The notes: generated by a model not told the origin, from the letters alone. Shown: positions 52,381 to 61,618, counted from the stretch's first letter. The stretch: 64,000 bases of DNA from Pseudonocardia kunmingensis (GCF_006716445.1 NZ_VFPA01000001.1:2046001-2110000), one strand, 5' to 3'. Program-made: numbers and translations.

Positions 52381-53798
52381 GGGGTTGCCCTGCCCGGCGT
52401 CTCGCTGCGCCACTCCCAGCCGCCGTCCGGGTCCCGGATCGCCCGGACGCGGTCCTCGAGCACCGGGTTGCGCTCGTGCTCGCGGCAGCCGGTGGCCGCC
52501 CAGCAGGAGAGGACGATCTCGTCGGGGCCGGCGTCGAGCCGCAGGAAGCTCTTGAACTGGGGCACGGCGTTCGAGTCGAACAGCAGCGACATCATGTTGT
52601 GCGCAGGCGCCGAGCCCCGTGCGGGCAGCGGGAAGACCCGCTCGGCCGCTCGCCGCGTGCGCGCGTCGACGTGCGACGAGCCGGCGCGCGGCGGGCTGTT
52701 GCCCACCCGCTCGGCCATGAGCGTCGTGGCGTCGTCCGGGGAGATCACCAGCCGGCCCCGGCCGAATCCGAGCAGCGCGTCGTAGCGCCGGCTGAAGTGC
52801 GCGAGGGAGTCGCCGCGCAGCGGGTAGCAGCGGAAGCCCTCCTCGTCGACGGCCGGGGCGAGCCGGTCGACGTTCGGGATCTGATGGGTGGCAGAGAGGT
52901 AGGCACCGGAGCCGCCCGCCACCAGGTACTGGATGGTCCGCCCGTCGCGCAGGCGCACGGGGTAGCGCTGGTAGTTGTGGTCGTCGCCGCCGATGCAGGC
53001 CACGTAGTGGTTCGCCGGGTCGGTGACGATCTCGTCGACGTCCCCGCCGCCCTCGACCGGGCTCTCCTGCCGGTGCGCGTAGCTGTAGATCGGTCGGCCG
53101 GTGAGCAGGATCTTCGGCCGGTCGCCCGCCGAGACCTCCCGCAGCCAGTCGGCCTGGTCGCGGTCGATGTGCCCGTCCAGCCCGGTGTCGATCAGCACCA
53201 GGCGCACCGGCCCGGCGTCGATCGCGCAGTAGGGCCCCGGCTGCCCGCCCTGCTGCGACTCCGCGTCGCGCCACCAGCGCATCTCGGCGACGTCCTCGGC
53301 GGTGGCCTTCGGCGCCCGGCGCCACAGGAGCCCGCGCAGCAACCGCCGCCACCACGGTCCGCCGGCCGCGGGCGAGGGCGCGCCCGCGGCCGGCGGGGCG
53401 TCGCAGAACGCGGTCATGAACCCGGACAGCCCGTCGTACCAGTCGTGGTTGCCGGGCAGCGCGTAGATCGGGCCCGGGTAGCCGGCGTAGGGGCGGTAGA
53501 AGCGGTCGGCGTAGGCGCGCACGCCACCCGCGGGGTACACGACGTCGCTGCACAGGACCGCGAAGTCGGTGTCGTTCGCGACCCGCTCCAGCACCGGGAC
53601 CACGACGTACTGCGAGGCGTCGCCCTCCCCCGGATCGCCGAGCACCGCGACGGAGACGCGCTCGAGGCCGGCGTGGCGGGTGACGAGCCGATCGCGCGGC
53701 GGCGGCGCGACGCCGGCGGCGTGAGCGTACGCGTCGAGGCGGCGCAGCCACTCGCGACGCTGCGCGTCGGTGGGGTCGCCGAACCAGCGCACCAGCAC
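52377..53798 (-). CDS. Metallophosphoesterase
   Basis: At least 473 residues. The calcineurin-like core has GDPGEGDASQ, PGNHDWYDG, GDDHNY and later His residues, with an about 60-residue insertion. No signal peptide is seen in this part. The first in-frame GTG is 53798 (residue before LVRW), but readable sequence of the same frame, including a FSWLRPGPL-like stretch, continues upstream to the repeat at 53950 without a start codon, so the true N-terminus is unclear. The stop lies inside the hairpin at 52328-52380. Substrate unknown; could be a nucleotide or phospholipid phosphatase. Confidence 0.75.
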   Translation of the reverse strand: MLVRWFGDPTDAQRREWLRRLDAYAHAAGVAPPPRDRLVTRHAGLERVSVAVLGDPGEGDASQYVVVPVLERVANDTDFAVLCSDVVYPAGGVRAYADRFYRPYAGYPGPIYALPGNHDWYDGLSGFMTAFCDAPPAAGAPSPAAGGPWWRRLLRGLLWRRAPKATAEDVAEMRWWRDAESQQGGQPGPYCAIDAGPVRLVLIDTGLDGHIDRDQADWLREVSAGDRPKILLTGRPIYSYAHRQESPVEGGGDVDEIVTDPANHYVACIGGDDHNYQRYPVRLRDGRTIQYLVAGGSGAYLSATHQIPNVDRLAPAVDEEGFRCYPLRGDSLAHFSRRYDALLGFGRGRLVISPDDATTLMAERVGNSPPRAGSSHVDARTRRAAERVFPLPARGSAPAHNMMSLLFDSNAVPQFKSFLRLDAGPDEIVLSCWAATGCREHERNPVLEDRVRAIRDPDGGWEWRSETPGRATP

Positions 53799-53949
53799 GT
53801 CGTTGCGGGACGCGATCAGCGGCCCCGGCCGTAGCCAGGAGAAGCGGCTGCCGGGCGGCGCGAGCCCGGCCCCGATCCCGCGCTCCCGACATCCCCAGCC
53901 CGCACCGCCTGTGGAGCTGCGCGACGGCCCGGACCCGGGCGGCCCCGGC

Positions 53950-54006
53950 GGTTCAGGAAAGCCACTTTCCTGCCCTCCGGGTTCAGGGATGTGGCTTTCC
54001 TGAACC
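53950..54006. repeat. Perfect 16-bp inverted repeat element
   Basis: GGTTCAGGAAAGCCAC (53950-53965) and its complement (53991-54006) flank 25 bases, and the inner halves carry further GTTCAGG and TTTCCTG copies. It sits between the metallophosphoesterase N-terminus and the haloalkane dehalogenase end. Confidence 0.85.
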
Positions 54007-54046
54007 CCGAGACCCGTCACCTCCGGACCCGTCGCCTCCTCGCACC

Positions 54047-54961
54047 TCACCCGCGCACCTCGCGGACGAACGCCGCGACCGCCGCTCCGAGCTCCTCCCC
54101 GGCGTCCTCCTGCAGGAAGTGGCCCGCGCCGGTGATCGTCGGGTGCTCCCGGCCCGCCGCACCGGGCATGGCGCGGCGCAGGACCGGCTCCATCGCCGCC
54201 GTGATCGGGTCGCCATCGCTGAACGCGCACAGGAACGGCAGGTCGCTGCGGGTCAGCGCGGCCCAGGCAGCGCGGTTGGCCTCGGTCGCCGGGTCGTCAG
54301 GGCGGGTCGGCACCAGCAGCGGCATCGCCCGCGGCCCGGCCTTGAACGACTCGTCCGGGAACGGGGCGTCGTACGCGGCGCGCACCTGCGGCGTCAGGGC
54401 GGTGCGGCATCCGGACTGGACCAGGCGACCGACGTCGAGGCGCTCCGCCTTCTCGACCGCGCGGCGGAACCGCCACCACACCTCCGGCATGTCCTTGTCG
54501 CCGGTCGGCAGCCCGGTGTTGGCCGCGACGGCGGCGGCGAAGCGGTCGGGGTGCTCGGCCACCAGCCGCAGCCCGAGCAGACCGCCCCAGTCCTGCCCGA
54601 CGAGCGTGACGCCGCGCAGGTCCAGCACGTCGAACAGCAGCGCGCGCAGCCACTCGACGTGCCGGGCGTAGCTGTGGTCGCCGATCTCGGCGGGCTTGTC
54701 CGAGCGGCCGAAACCGACCAGGTCCGGCGCCACCACCCGCATCCCGGCCGCCGCGAGGACCGGGATCGTCGTCCGGTACAGGAACGACCAGCTCGGCTCG
54801 CCGTGCAGGAGCAGCGCCACCGGACCGTCGGCGGGGCCGTCGGTGACCCACGCCATCCGCAGCGTCCCGCCGTCCGGATCCGGCACGTCGGCGTATCGGG
54901 GCGGGAGGTCCGGTCCGGGGAGGCCGGTGAACCGCTCGTCGGGGGTGCGGAGGGTGCGCAT
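54047..54961 (-). CDS. Haloalkane dehalogenase (class I)
   Basis: 304 residues of the alpha/beta hydrolase fold with dehalogenase marks: HGEPSWSFLYR (oxyanion and halide region), GQDWGG (nucleophile Asp124, halide Trp125), and GHFLQED (base His). An Asp in SDGDPITAAME may act as acid. These enzymes hydrolyse haloalkanes to alcohols and halide. In place of the usual nucleophile Ser a full Asp is seen, as expected. ATG 54961 fits the family N-terminus (RTPDERFTGLP). Transcription enters from a 352-bp gap to the right. Confidence 0.93.
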   Translation of the reverse strand: MRTLRTPDERFTGLPGPDLPPRYADVPDPDGGTLRMAWVTDGPADGPVALLLHGEPSWSFLYRTTIPVLAAAGMRVVAPDLVGFGRSDKPAEIGDHSYARHVEWLRALLFDVLDLRGVTLVGQDWGGLLGLRLVAEHPDRFAAAVAANTGLPTGDKDMPEVWWRFRRAVEKAERLDVGRLVQSGCRTALTPQVRAAYDAPFPDESFKAGPRAMPLLVPTRPDDPATEANRAAWAALTRSDLPFLCAFSDGDPITAAMEPVLRRAMPGAAGREHPTITGAGHFLQEDAGEELGAAVAAFVREVRG

Positions 54962-55313
54962 ACCCGGATCCTGACACCCCGCGTCGCGGTGGCGGCCGTC
55001 ACCTTCCGCTACCGCGCGGACGCCCCTCACGGCCGCGTTCTCGCCCGTCCGGACCGAGCCGTACCCCGTCGGCGGTACCGCTCACACCGCGGGCAGCACG
55101 ACGGGGCCACGACCACCGCCGTTGATCACGGTCAGTGCCCGGATGGTCACGCATACTGCCTACACACCCCGGTCCACATGCTCAGCGTGCGACGAACGGC
55201 ACCGTGAGTGATCAACTCGAACTTTCACCCTGACCCGAACGGGTGGTATGCCACGAACACTGTCACGCCGGAGCCCCCGCCGACGCTGTACTAGATGACT
55301 AGGAGGTGATCCG
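54962..55313. other. 352-bp gap before a small protein gene
   Basis: No gene seen. ACCCG and CGGGT flank AA at 55233-55244, and an AT-richer CAACTCGAACTTTCACCC lies before it, perhaps the small gene's promoter. AGGAGGTGATCC at 55301-55312 is a 12-base perfect match to the 16S anti-Shine-Dalgarno sequence. Confidence 0.45.
55301..55312 (+). promoter_or_regulatory. Unusually strong ribosome binding site
   Basis: AGGAGGTGATCC ends one base before the GTG at 55314 and matches the full anti-SD end of 16S rRNA. It points to very efficient translation of the following small gene. Confidence 0.75.
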
Positions 55314-55550
55314 GTGCCGGAGAACACGACTTCCGACGAGGCGACGCTGGTCGCAGCGGCGGAGAAGCTCACGCAGTGCGACGGATACGTCGTACTGGCC
55401 GTCGACCCCCAGACCGGGGAGGTCGACGCGCACGGTCCGTTCGACGGGCTGACGGCCACCCTGAAGGCCGACCAGCTGCGCCGCGACTTCGACCGCGGCG
55501 GACTCGAGGACGTGACCGTGGGCGTCGTGCGGCTGCACAGCTCCACCTGA
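55314..55550 (+). CDS. Small protein of unknown function
   Basis: 78 residues, soluble, no membrane segment. TLVAAAEKLTQCDGYVVLAVDPQTGEVDAHGPFDGLTATLKADQLRRDF suggests a compact alpha/beta fold with a single Cys near residue 22. I do not recognise a family. A near-perfect Shine-Dalgarno sequence implies strong expression. It is alone between a promoter-like gap and a terminator hairpin. Confidence 0.65.
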   Translation: MPENTTSDEATLVAAAEKLTQCDGYVVLAVDPQTGEVDAHGPFDGLTATLKADQLRRDFDRGGLEDVTVGVVRLHSST

Positions 55551-55639
55551 GCCGCAGACCGCTCGCCCGCCAGTACGCACGACCGCAAGCTCGCACGGCC
55601 GCACGACAGCGTTACGCTTCGCTCCCCCTGCACACATCC

Positions 55640-55670
55640 CCGCCCGCCGCCCCTCCCGCGCGGCGGGCGG
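55640..55670 (+). terminator. Terminator hairpin after the small gene
   Basis: CCGCCCGCCGC and its complement (11 bp) flank nine bases. The following 250 bases up to deoC contain tandem C-rich purine-poor tracts (CTCCGCTCCGCTCC at 55689-55702) and no gene. Confidence 0.75.
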
Positions 55671-55918
55671 TGTGCTGTATTGGATTGCCTCCGCTCCGCT
55701 CCGGCGGTTCGCGGGCCCTTCAGGCACCGTCCTGCTCCTCCGGTGCTCAGTCGCTCGTCCCTCGCTCCCTGCGCTCCTCCCCCGCAGAACGGCGCCGGCC
55801 CGCTCACACGCCCTCCCGGCCACCCGACGAACACCAGCAGCGCTCCGCTCCGGCGGCTCGCTGTCCGACCATCGACAGCTCCGACGGTTCGACCGCGTTC
55901 TCCGGCCGCGTGCGCACC

Positions 55919-55924
55919 TAGACT
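55919..55924 (+). promoter_or_regulatory. Probable -10 element for deoC
   Basis: TAGACT is six bases from the GTG at 55931; no ribosome site, so leaderless. Confidence 0.5.
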
Positions 55925-55930
55925 CGCCGC

Positions 55931-56905
55931 GTGACCACGACCGTTCCCGCCCCGCGCACCGCAGGCCGCGACGGGCACTTCGCGGACGCGGTGCGCGACG
56001 ACGCCTCGCTGCGGCGTTTCCTGCACGGCCTGCCCGGCGTCGACCACGTGGGCGTCGAGCGGCGCGCGGCGACGCTCGCCACCCGCTCCATCAAGAAGGA
56101 GTCGAAGCTCCAGGCGCTGGACATGGCGATCTCCATGATCGACCTGACCACCCTGGAGGGCGCCGACACACCGGGCAAGGTGCGGTCGCTGTGCGCCCAG
56201 GCCCGCCGGCCCGACCCCGACCACCCGGAGGTGCCGTCGGTCGCGGCCGTCTGCGTCTACCCCGACCTGGCCGGTGTCGCCGTCGAGGCCCTGCGCGGCT
56301 CCGGGATCGCGGTCGCGGCGGTGGCCACGGCGTTCCCGTCGGGCCGGTCGTCGCGGGCGGTCAAGCTCGCCGACACCGCGCTGGCCGTCGAGGCGGGCGC
56401 GTCCGAGATCGACATGGTGATCGACCGCGGCGCGTTCCTCACCGGCCGCTACGGCGCGGTCCTCGACGAGATCGTCGCGGTGAAGCAGGCGTGCGGGAAG
56501 GCGCACCTCAAGGTCATCCTCGAGACCGGCGAGCTCGCGGGCTACGACGACGTGCGCCGCGCGTCCTGGCTCGCGCTGCTGGCAGGCGCCGACGTCGTCA
56601 AGACCTCCACCGGCAAGGTCTCCCCCGCCGCCACGCTGCCCGTGGTGCAGGTGATGCTGCAGGCCGTGCGCGACTGGCACCGCGCCACCGGCGAGCACCG
56701 CGGCGTCAAGGCGGCGGGTGGGATCCGCACCGCCAAGGACGCGGTCCGCCACCTCGTGGCCGTCAACGAGGTCGCCGGGCCCGCATGGCTCACGCCCGAG
56801 CTGTTCCGGTTCGGAGCGTCGTCGCTGCTCGGGGACCTCCTGCGGCAGCGACGCACCCAGCTCGAGGGCCACTACACCGACCGCGACCACATCGGAGGGG
56901 CCTGA
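55931..56905 (+). CDS. deoC: Deoxyribose-phosphate aldolase
   Basis: 324 residues of the DeoC TIM barrel. The Schiff-base Lys224 lies in VVKTSTGK; the second Lys is in GVKAAGGIR, and ASEIDMVIDRG and KVILETGEL are further active-site blocks. It splits deoxyribose 5-phosphate to acetaldehyde and glyceraldehyde 3-phosphate. The aldehyde dehydrogenase that overlaps its stop may oxidise the acetaldehyde. The GTG has a TAGACT box and is probably leaderless. Confidence 0.94.
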   Translation: MTTTVPAPRTAGRDGHFADAVRDDASLRRFLHGLPGVDHVGVERRAATLATRSIKKESKLQALDMAISMIDLTTLEGADTPGKVRSLCAQARRPDPDHPEVPSVAAVCVYPDLAGVAVEALRGSGIAVAAVATAFPSGRSSRAVKLADTALAVEAGASEIDMVIDRGAFLTGRYGAVLDEIVAVKQACGKAHLKVILETGELAGYDDVRRASWLALLAGADVVKTSTGKVSPAATLPVVQVMLQAVRDWHRATGEHRGVKAAGGIRTAKDAVRHLVAVNEVAGPAWLTPELFRFGASSLLGDLLRQRRTQLEGHYTDRDHIGGA

Positions 56906-58338
56906 TGCCGGACTGGACCTACGCGCCCGCCCCGGAGTCCGCGGCGCTCGCGAACCTCAAGCCGGCCTACCGCCCGTTCGTCGACGGCGAGTTCGTCGAC
57001 GGCGGCGGCGAGCCGCTGAAGACGCTGAACCCGGCCACCGAGGAGGTGCTCGCCGAGGTCGGGACGGCGAGCACCGAGGACGTCGACCGCGCCGTCGCCG
57101 CGGCCCGCCGGGCGTACGAGCAGGTCTGGGGGCCGATGCCGGGCGCGGAGCGCGCCAAGTACCTGTTCCGGATCGCGCGGGTGGTGGCCGAGCGCGCCCG
57201 CGAGCTCGCCGTGCTGGAGACGCTCGACAACGGGAAACCGATCCGCGAGGCGCGTGACGTCGACGTGCCCACGGCGTCCGCGCACCTGTTCCACCACGCG
57301 GGCTGGGCCGACAAGCTCGGCCACGTGGGCCTCGGACCCGACCCGCGGCCCGTCGGCGTCGTCGGCGCCGTGATCCCGTGGAACTTCCCGCTGCTGATGG
57401 CCGCCTGGAAGATCGCGCCCGCGCTGGCCTGCGGCAACACCGTCGTGCTCAAGCCGGCCGAGACCACCCCGCTCACCGCGCTCGTGCTGGCCGAGATCGC
57501 CGCGGACGCCGGGCTCCCGCCGGGCGTGCTCAACGTGCTGCCGGGGGCGGGCGACGTCGGCGCCGGGCTCGTGGGCCACGACGGCCTGGACAAGGTCGCG
57601 TTCACCGGCTCCACCGACGTCGGCAAGGAGATCCAGCGGCGCCTCGCGGGCACCGGCCGCCGGCTCACCCTGGAGCTGGGCGGCAAGGCCGCCAACATCG
57701 TCTACGACGACGCGCCGCTCGACCAGGCCGTCGACGGCGTCGTCGACGGGATCTTCTTCAACCAGGGGCACGTCTGCTGCGCGGGCTCGCGGCTGCTCGT
57801 GCAGGAGTCGATCGAGGAGGAGTTCACCGAGCTCCTGCGCGCCCGGATCGAGACCCTGCGCGTGGGCGACCCGCTGGACAAGAACACCGACGTCGGAGCG
57901 ATCAACTCCCGCCCCCAGCTGGACCGGATCACCGAGCTCGCGGCCGCGGGCGACGCCGAGGGCGCGCGCCGCTGGACGAGCTCGTGCCCGCTGCCCGAGC
58001 GGGGCCTGTTCTTCCCGCCCACGGTGTTCTCGCGCGTCGAGCAGACGATGCGGGTGGCCCGCGAGGAGATCTTCGGCCCGGTGCTGTCGGTGCTCACCTT
58101 CCGCACGCCCGACGAGGCCGTGGCGAAGGCGAACAACACGCCCTACGGCCTGTCGGCGGGCATCTGGACGGAGAAGGGTTCCAAGGCCATGTGGACGGCG
58201 CAACGCGTGCGGGCCGGGGTGGTGTGGACGAACACGTTCAACCGCTTCGACCCGACGGCGCCGTTCGGCGGCTACCGGGAGTCCGGCTTCGGGCGCGAGG
58301 GCGGACGCGCCGGGCTGGAGGCCTACCTCACGGCCTGA
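56905..58338 (+). CDS. Aldehyde dehydrogenase
   Basis: 477 residues. VIPWNFPLLMAAWKIAPALACGNTVVLKP binds NAD, the catalytic Glu is in ELGGKAANIV, and the catalytic Cys is in FNQGHVCCAGSRLLV; NTPYGLSAGIWT and FGGYRESGFGREGG close the fold. The family oxidises aldehydes to acids with NAD(P)+. It starts in the deoC stop (TGATG) after GGAGGGG, so acetaldehyde or a nucleoside-derived aldehyde is a likely substrate. The luciferase-like gene follows 21 bases later. Confidence 0.92.
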   Translation: MPDWTYAPAPESAALANLKPAYRPFVDGEFVDGGGEPLKTLNPATEEVLAEVGTASTEDVDRAVAAARRAYEQVWGPMPGAERAKYLFRIARVVAERARELAVLETLDNGKPIREARDVDVPTASAHLFHHAGWADKLGHVGLGPDPRPVGVVGAVIPWNFPLLMAAWKIAPALACGNTVVLKPAETTPLTALVLAEIAADAGLPPGVLNVLPGAGDVGAGLVGHDGLDKVAFTGSTDVGKEIQRRLAGTGRRLTLELGGKAANIVYDDAPLDQAVDGVVDGIFFNQGHVCCAGSRLLVQESIEEEFTELLRARIETLRVGDPLDKNTDVGAINSRPQLDRITELAAAGDAEGARRWTSSCPLPERGLFFPPTVFSRVEQTMRVAREEIFGPVLSVLTFRTPDEAVAKANNTPYGLSAGIWTEKGSKAMWTAQRVRAGVVWTNTFNRFDPTAPFGGYRESGFGREGGRAGLEAYLTA

Positions 58339-58359
58339 CCCGTGCGGTGGGATGGGGCG

Positions 58360-59469
58360 ATGGACAACACGCTCGTCGACGGCCGGGACTTCAAGCTGGG
58401 GCTGTTCTCCCCGAACTGCGCCGGCGGGCTGGCCGTCACGAAGATCCCGGAGCGGTGGCGCGCGACCTGGCCGGACAACCTGCGCCTCGCCCGCCTCGCC
58501 GACGACGTGGGCATCGACTTCATCCTGCCGATCGCGCGCTGGATCGGCTACGGCGGCGAGACGAACTTCCACGACGGCGTGCTCGAACCGATCCCCTGGG
58601 CCTCCGCGCTGCTGGCGAGCACGCGCCGGGTGGTCGTCTTCGCCACCGTGCACACCGCGTTCAACCACCCCGTCGTCAGCGCGAAGCAGCTGGCCACCAT
58701 CGACCAGGTCGCCGGAGGGCGCGCCGGCGTGAACATCGTCGCGGGCTGGAACCAGCCGGAGTACGAGGCGATGGGCGTGCCGCTGCCGTCCGAGCACGAC
58801 GACCGCTACGCCATGGCGCAGGAGTGGTGGGACCACGTCCGCACCCTGTGGACCCGCGAGGGTCGCTACGAACTGGAGGGCCGGTTCTTCGCGCTGAAGG
58901 GCGTGGAGTCGAAGCCGAAGCCGGTGCACGGCACGCTGCCGGTGCTGAACGCCGGCTCCAGCAGGCAGGGCCGCGCCTTCGCCGCCCGCAACGCCGACTT
59001 CGTGTTCACGATCATCGGCGATTCCGCGGACGGGGCGCGGGTCGTCGCGGAGCTGACCTCCGCCGCGCGCTCCGGGTACGGCCGCGAGGTCGGGGTGATG
59101 TCCCCTGCCCACGTGGTGTGCCGCCCCACCCGTGCCGAGGCGCGGGAGTACCTGCACTACTACGCCGAGGAGAACGCGGACTGGGACGCGGTGGACAACC
59201 TGATGCGGCTGCAGGGCATGCACGCGCAGTCGTTCACCCCGGAGATGCTGGCGTCGTTCCGCTCCCGGTTCGCGGCCGGGCACGGCACGTGCCCGCTGAT
59301 CGGCACCCCCGACGACGTCGCCGACGAGATCGAGCACTACGCGAAGGCCGGCCTGGCCGGCATGACGCTGTCGTTCGTGGACTACGTCGGCGAGTTGGAG
59401 CAGTTCGCGGCGGAGGTCATCCCGCGGTTGGAGGCGAAGGGGATCCGGGTGCCGCGGGCGGAGCCGTAG
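58360..59469 (+). CDS. LLM-class FMN-dependent monooxygenase (SsuD/RutA type)
   Basis: 369 residues of the luciferase-like TIM barrel. FKLGLFSPNCAGGLAVTKIPERW, the FMN-binding TVHTAFNHPVVSAKQLATIDQVAGGRAGVNIVAGWN and the C-terminal LIGTPDDVADEIEHYA are typical of FMNH2-dependent sulfonate or pyrimidine monooxygenases. ATG 58360 has GGGATGGGG before it, and GTG 58342 has none. It needs a flavin reductase partner, none being adjacent. It follows the deoC-aldehyde dehydrogenase run. The substrate is not clear. Confidence 0.88.
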   Translation: MDNTLVDGRDFKLGLFSPNCAGGLAVTKIPERWRATWPDNLRLARLADDVGIDFILPIARWIGYGGETNFHDGVLEPIPWASALLASTRRVVVFATVHTAFNHPVVSAKQLATIDQVAGGRAGVNIVAGWNQPEYEAMGVPLPSEHDDRYAMAQEWWDHVRTLWTREGRYELEGRFFALKGVESKPKPVHGTLPVLNAGSSRQGRAFAARNADFVFTIIGDSADGARVVAELTSAARSGYGREVGVMSPAHVVCRPTRAEAREYLHYYAEENADWDAVDNLMRLQGMHAQSFTPEMLASFRSRFAAGHGTCPLIGTPDDVADEIEHYAKAGLAGMTLSFVDYVGELEQFAAEVIPRLEAKGIRVPRAEP

Positions 59470-59536
59470 ACATCGGGGCGCGGCCTCCGCCGGTCTGCGT
59501 TCGCGCCACCCCGCGGTGCGCGTGATGTCCAGTCCG

Positions 59537-60382
59537 CTACGTCTCGGCGGCCACCCGCTGGATCAGCGCCACCGACTCGTCGGACGTCAGCGCGATGGCG
59601 TAGAGCCGGTCGAACCGAGCAGCAGCCCTCGCGACGTCGCTCTCCTTGTCCGTCCGGACCGAACCGAAGGGGTGTTCGACGTAGGCGATGTCCGGTGCGC
59701 CGATACCGGCGAACGAGAGCAGCGTGAACCCCGCCGCCATCGCCGAGGCGGCCCCGAGGCCGGCAGGCAGGACACGAAGTGTCACGCGGTCGATCCCGGC
59801 GGACGCGACGAGGTGCGCGCACTGCGCCCGCATCACGTCCGGCCCGCCGACGGGGCGCCGCAGCACGGCCTCGTCGACGAGGGCGATCAACGTCAGGGGA
59901 TCGTCGTCGCGGACCAGTCGCTGCTGGCGCACGGTGCGAGCCGCCACAGCGTTGCTGAGCTCCGACGGGGCGTACGGTCGCAGCCGACTCGTGAAGATCG
60001 CCTTGGCGTAGTCCGGGGTCTGCAGCAACCCCGGCACGAACCCGATCGTCACGTCACGTACCGAGGTCGCCTCGGCCTCCAGCGGGACGTAGCCCGTGTC
60101 GTCCAGTCCGTAGGCCCGCCACCAGCCCTTCCGCGCCACAGCGCGGGTGAGCTCGATCAGCTCCGTCCACCGCTCGCCGCCGACCTCGTAGAGGTCGAGC
60201 ATCGAGCGCACACCGTGCACGTCGATGCCCTGGTGGCCGTTCTCGATGCGGCTCAGCTTGCTGCTCGACCAGTCCAGGGCGGGCGCGGCGACCTCCAGCG
60301 ACAGCCCCGCCTGCTCCCGCAGCTCCCGCAGGACGCGGCCGAGCTGCATCCGCCGCACGACGGCTCCGTTCCGTCCGGTCAC
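59537..60382 (-). CDS. XRE/DUF5753 regulator
   Basis: 281 residues. N-terminal HTH (RVLRELREQAGLSLEVAAPALDWSSSKLSRIENG) followed by a DUF5753 domain (FVPGLLQTPDYAKAIFTS, LVRDDDPLTLIALVDEAVLRR, DIAYVEHPFG). Such proteins are abundant in actinomycetes and often lie beside a DUF397 gene, which is absent here. The GTG at 60382 has GGGAGCGGAG upstream. It may control development or metabolite genes elsewhere. Between the luciferase-like and NUDIX genes. Confidence 0.88.
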   Translation of the reverse strand: MTGRNGAVVRRMQLGRVLRELREQAGLSLEVAAPALDWSSSKLSRIENGHQGIDVHGVRSMLDLYEVGGERWTELIELTRAVARKGWWRAYGLDDTGYVPLEAEATSVRDVTIGFVPGLLQTPDYAKAIFTSRLRPYAPSELSNAVAARTVRQQRLVRDDDPLTLIALVDEAVLRRPVGGPDVMRAQCAHLVASAGIDRVTLRVLPAGLGAASAMAAGFTLLSFAGIGAPDIAYVEHPFGSVRTDKESDVARAAARFDRLYAIALTSDESVALIQRVAAET

Positions 60383-60467
60383 GGCGCTCCGCTCCCACTC
60401 GACGACGCACGGTGATCGAGGGGAGTCTGCCAGGTGGGCGGCCGGATGTGGGCTGCCCGGGTTCCGG

Positions 60468-60977
60468 TCAGTCGACCAGCCGGAGCTGCCCGTCCCACCC
60501 GTCGGCGAGCAGGCCGGGCAGCAGCTCGGCGAGCTGCAGCGGGTAGACCGTCTCGCCGGTGGCCGCCAAGTCGTCCGCGCTCCACCACCGGTGCCCGCGC
60601 ACGGTGCGGTTCTCCAGCTCGGTGAAGCCGGCCGTGTCGACCACGACGGCGTCGGTGAGGGCGGTGAGGAAGAACCACTCCTCGCTGTCGTACTCCACGC
60701 CCTCGAACGAGAACCGGACGCGGCGCAGCCACACCGGACCGAGCATCCGATCCGCCGCCACCCGCATGCCGGTCTCCTCGCGCAGCTCGCGCAGGGCGCC
60801 GTCGAGCAGCTCCTCCCCCGGTTCCAGCCCGCCGCCCGCGGTGAACCAGAACGTCGCGTCGGGGACGTGCGGGTCGACGCCCTGGAACAGCAGCAGCCGC
60901 TGCTCCGCGTCGACGAGCAGGACGCGCGCGGCCACCCGCACGCCGGACCGGATCTGCGCATCGGGGAGCGACTCCAC
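60468..60977 (-). CDS. NUDIX hydrolase
   Basis: 169 residues. The NUDIX box is GGGLEPGEELLDGALRELREETGM (residues 48-71), with all acids and the Arg in place. The enzyme hydrolyses a nucleoside diphosphate linked to a further group; the substrate is not known. On the minus strand TAGGTT lies seven bases before the GTG, so a leaderless start is likely. It is divergent from the pyridoxamine-oxidase-like gene. Confidence 0.9.
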   Translation of the reverse strand: MESLPDAQIRSGVRVAARVLLVDAEQRLLLFQGVDPHVPDATFWFTAGGGLEPGEELLDGALRELREETGMRVAADRMLGPVWLRRVRFSFEGVEYDSEEWFFLTALTDAVVVDTAGFTELENRTVRGHRWWSADDLAATGETVYPLQLAELLPGLLADGWDGQLRLVD

Positions 60978-61063
60978 ACCCCTGAACCTACGACCCGGAC
61001 AATGTCGAGGACGTGGGGTCGGCCCCGTCCCACCCCTGCAGGCCCCGCGACGAGGAGGACGGC

Positions 61064-61558
61064 ATGGACCGCGACCAGGTCATCGAGGTGCTGGAGAGGC
61101 CGATCGCGCAGCGGCTGCTGGGGTCGGGCATCCCGGCGAGGCTCGCCTACACGGGTCTGGACGGCGGGCCGCGGGTCGTACCCGTCGCGTTCTGGTGGAC
61201 CGGTGCGGAGATCGTGGTGTGCTCACTGCCGACCATGGCGAAGGTGCCCGCCCTGCGGCGCGACCCCCGCGTCGCGGTCACCATCGACACCCAGGGCGAG
61301 TGGCCGCCACGAGTGCTGCTCGTCCGCGGGACGGCGCGGATCGAGCACGTGGACGGGGTGCCGGACGAGTACGTCGCGGCGTCGCGCAAGATCACCCCGG
61401 CCGAGGTGTTCCCGGAGTGGGAAACCGGCGTCCGCGCGCTGTACGACGAGATGGTCCGCATCCGGGTGGAGCCGGAGTGGGCCAGGCTGCTGGACTTCGA
61501 GACCACGATCCCGCAGGCCGTCGAGGACCTGGTCCGGGCCAAGTCGGGACAGGGCTGA
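61064..61558 (+). CDS. Pyridoxamine-5'-phosphate-oxidase-like flavoprotein
   Basis: 164 residues with the split-barrel fold of the PNPOx/FDR family. IPARLAYTGLDGGPRVVPVAFWW and KVPALRRDPRVAVTID are typical for FMN- or F420-binding members. The start ATG 61064 follows GAGGAGGAC. The cofactor and substrate are unknown. It precedes the repeat cluster at 61619. Confidence 0.85.
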   Translation: MDRDQVIEVLERPIAQRLLGSGIPARLAYTGLDGGPRVVPVAFWWTGAEIVVCSLPTMAKVPALRRDPRVAVTIDTQGEWPPRVLLVRGTARIEHVDGVPDEYVAASRKITPAEVFPEWETGVRALYDEMVRIRVEPEWARLLDFETTIPQAVEDLVRAKSGQG

Positions 61559-61618
61559 CGAGGGGACCCCGGCGAGGGAGCGGCCCCCGACGACCTCACG
61601 ACGTTGCGGCACGGCCGC

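Noticed and set aside
54007-54230. N-terminal extension of the metallophosphoesterase through the repeat to 54230
   Set aside because: The added part is low-complexity Gly/Arg/Pro sequence that includes the repeat and overlaps the dehalogenase gene.
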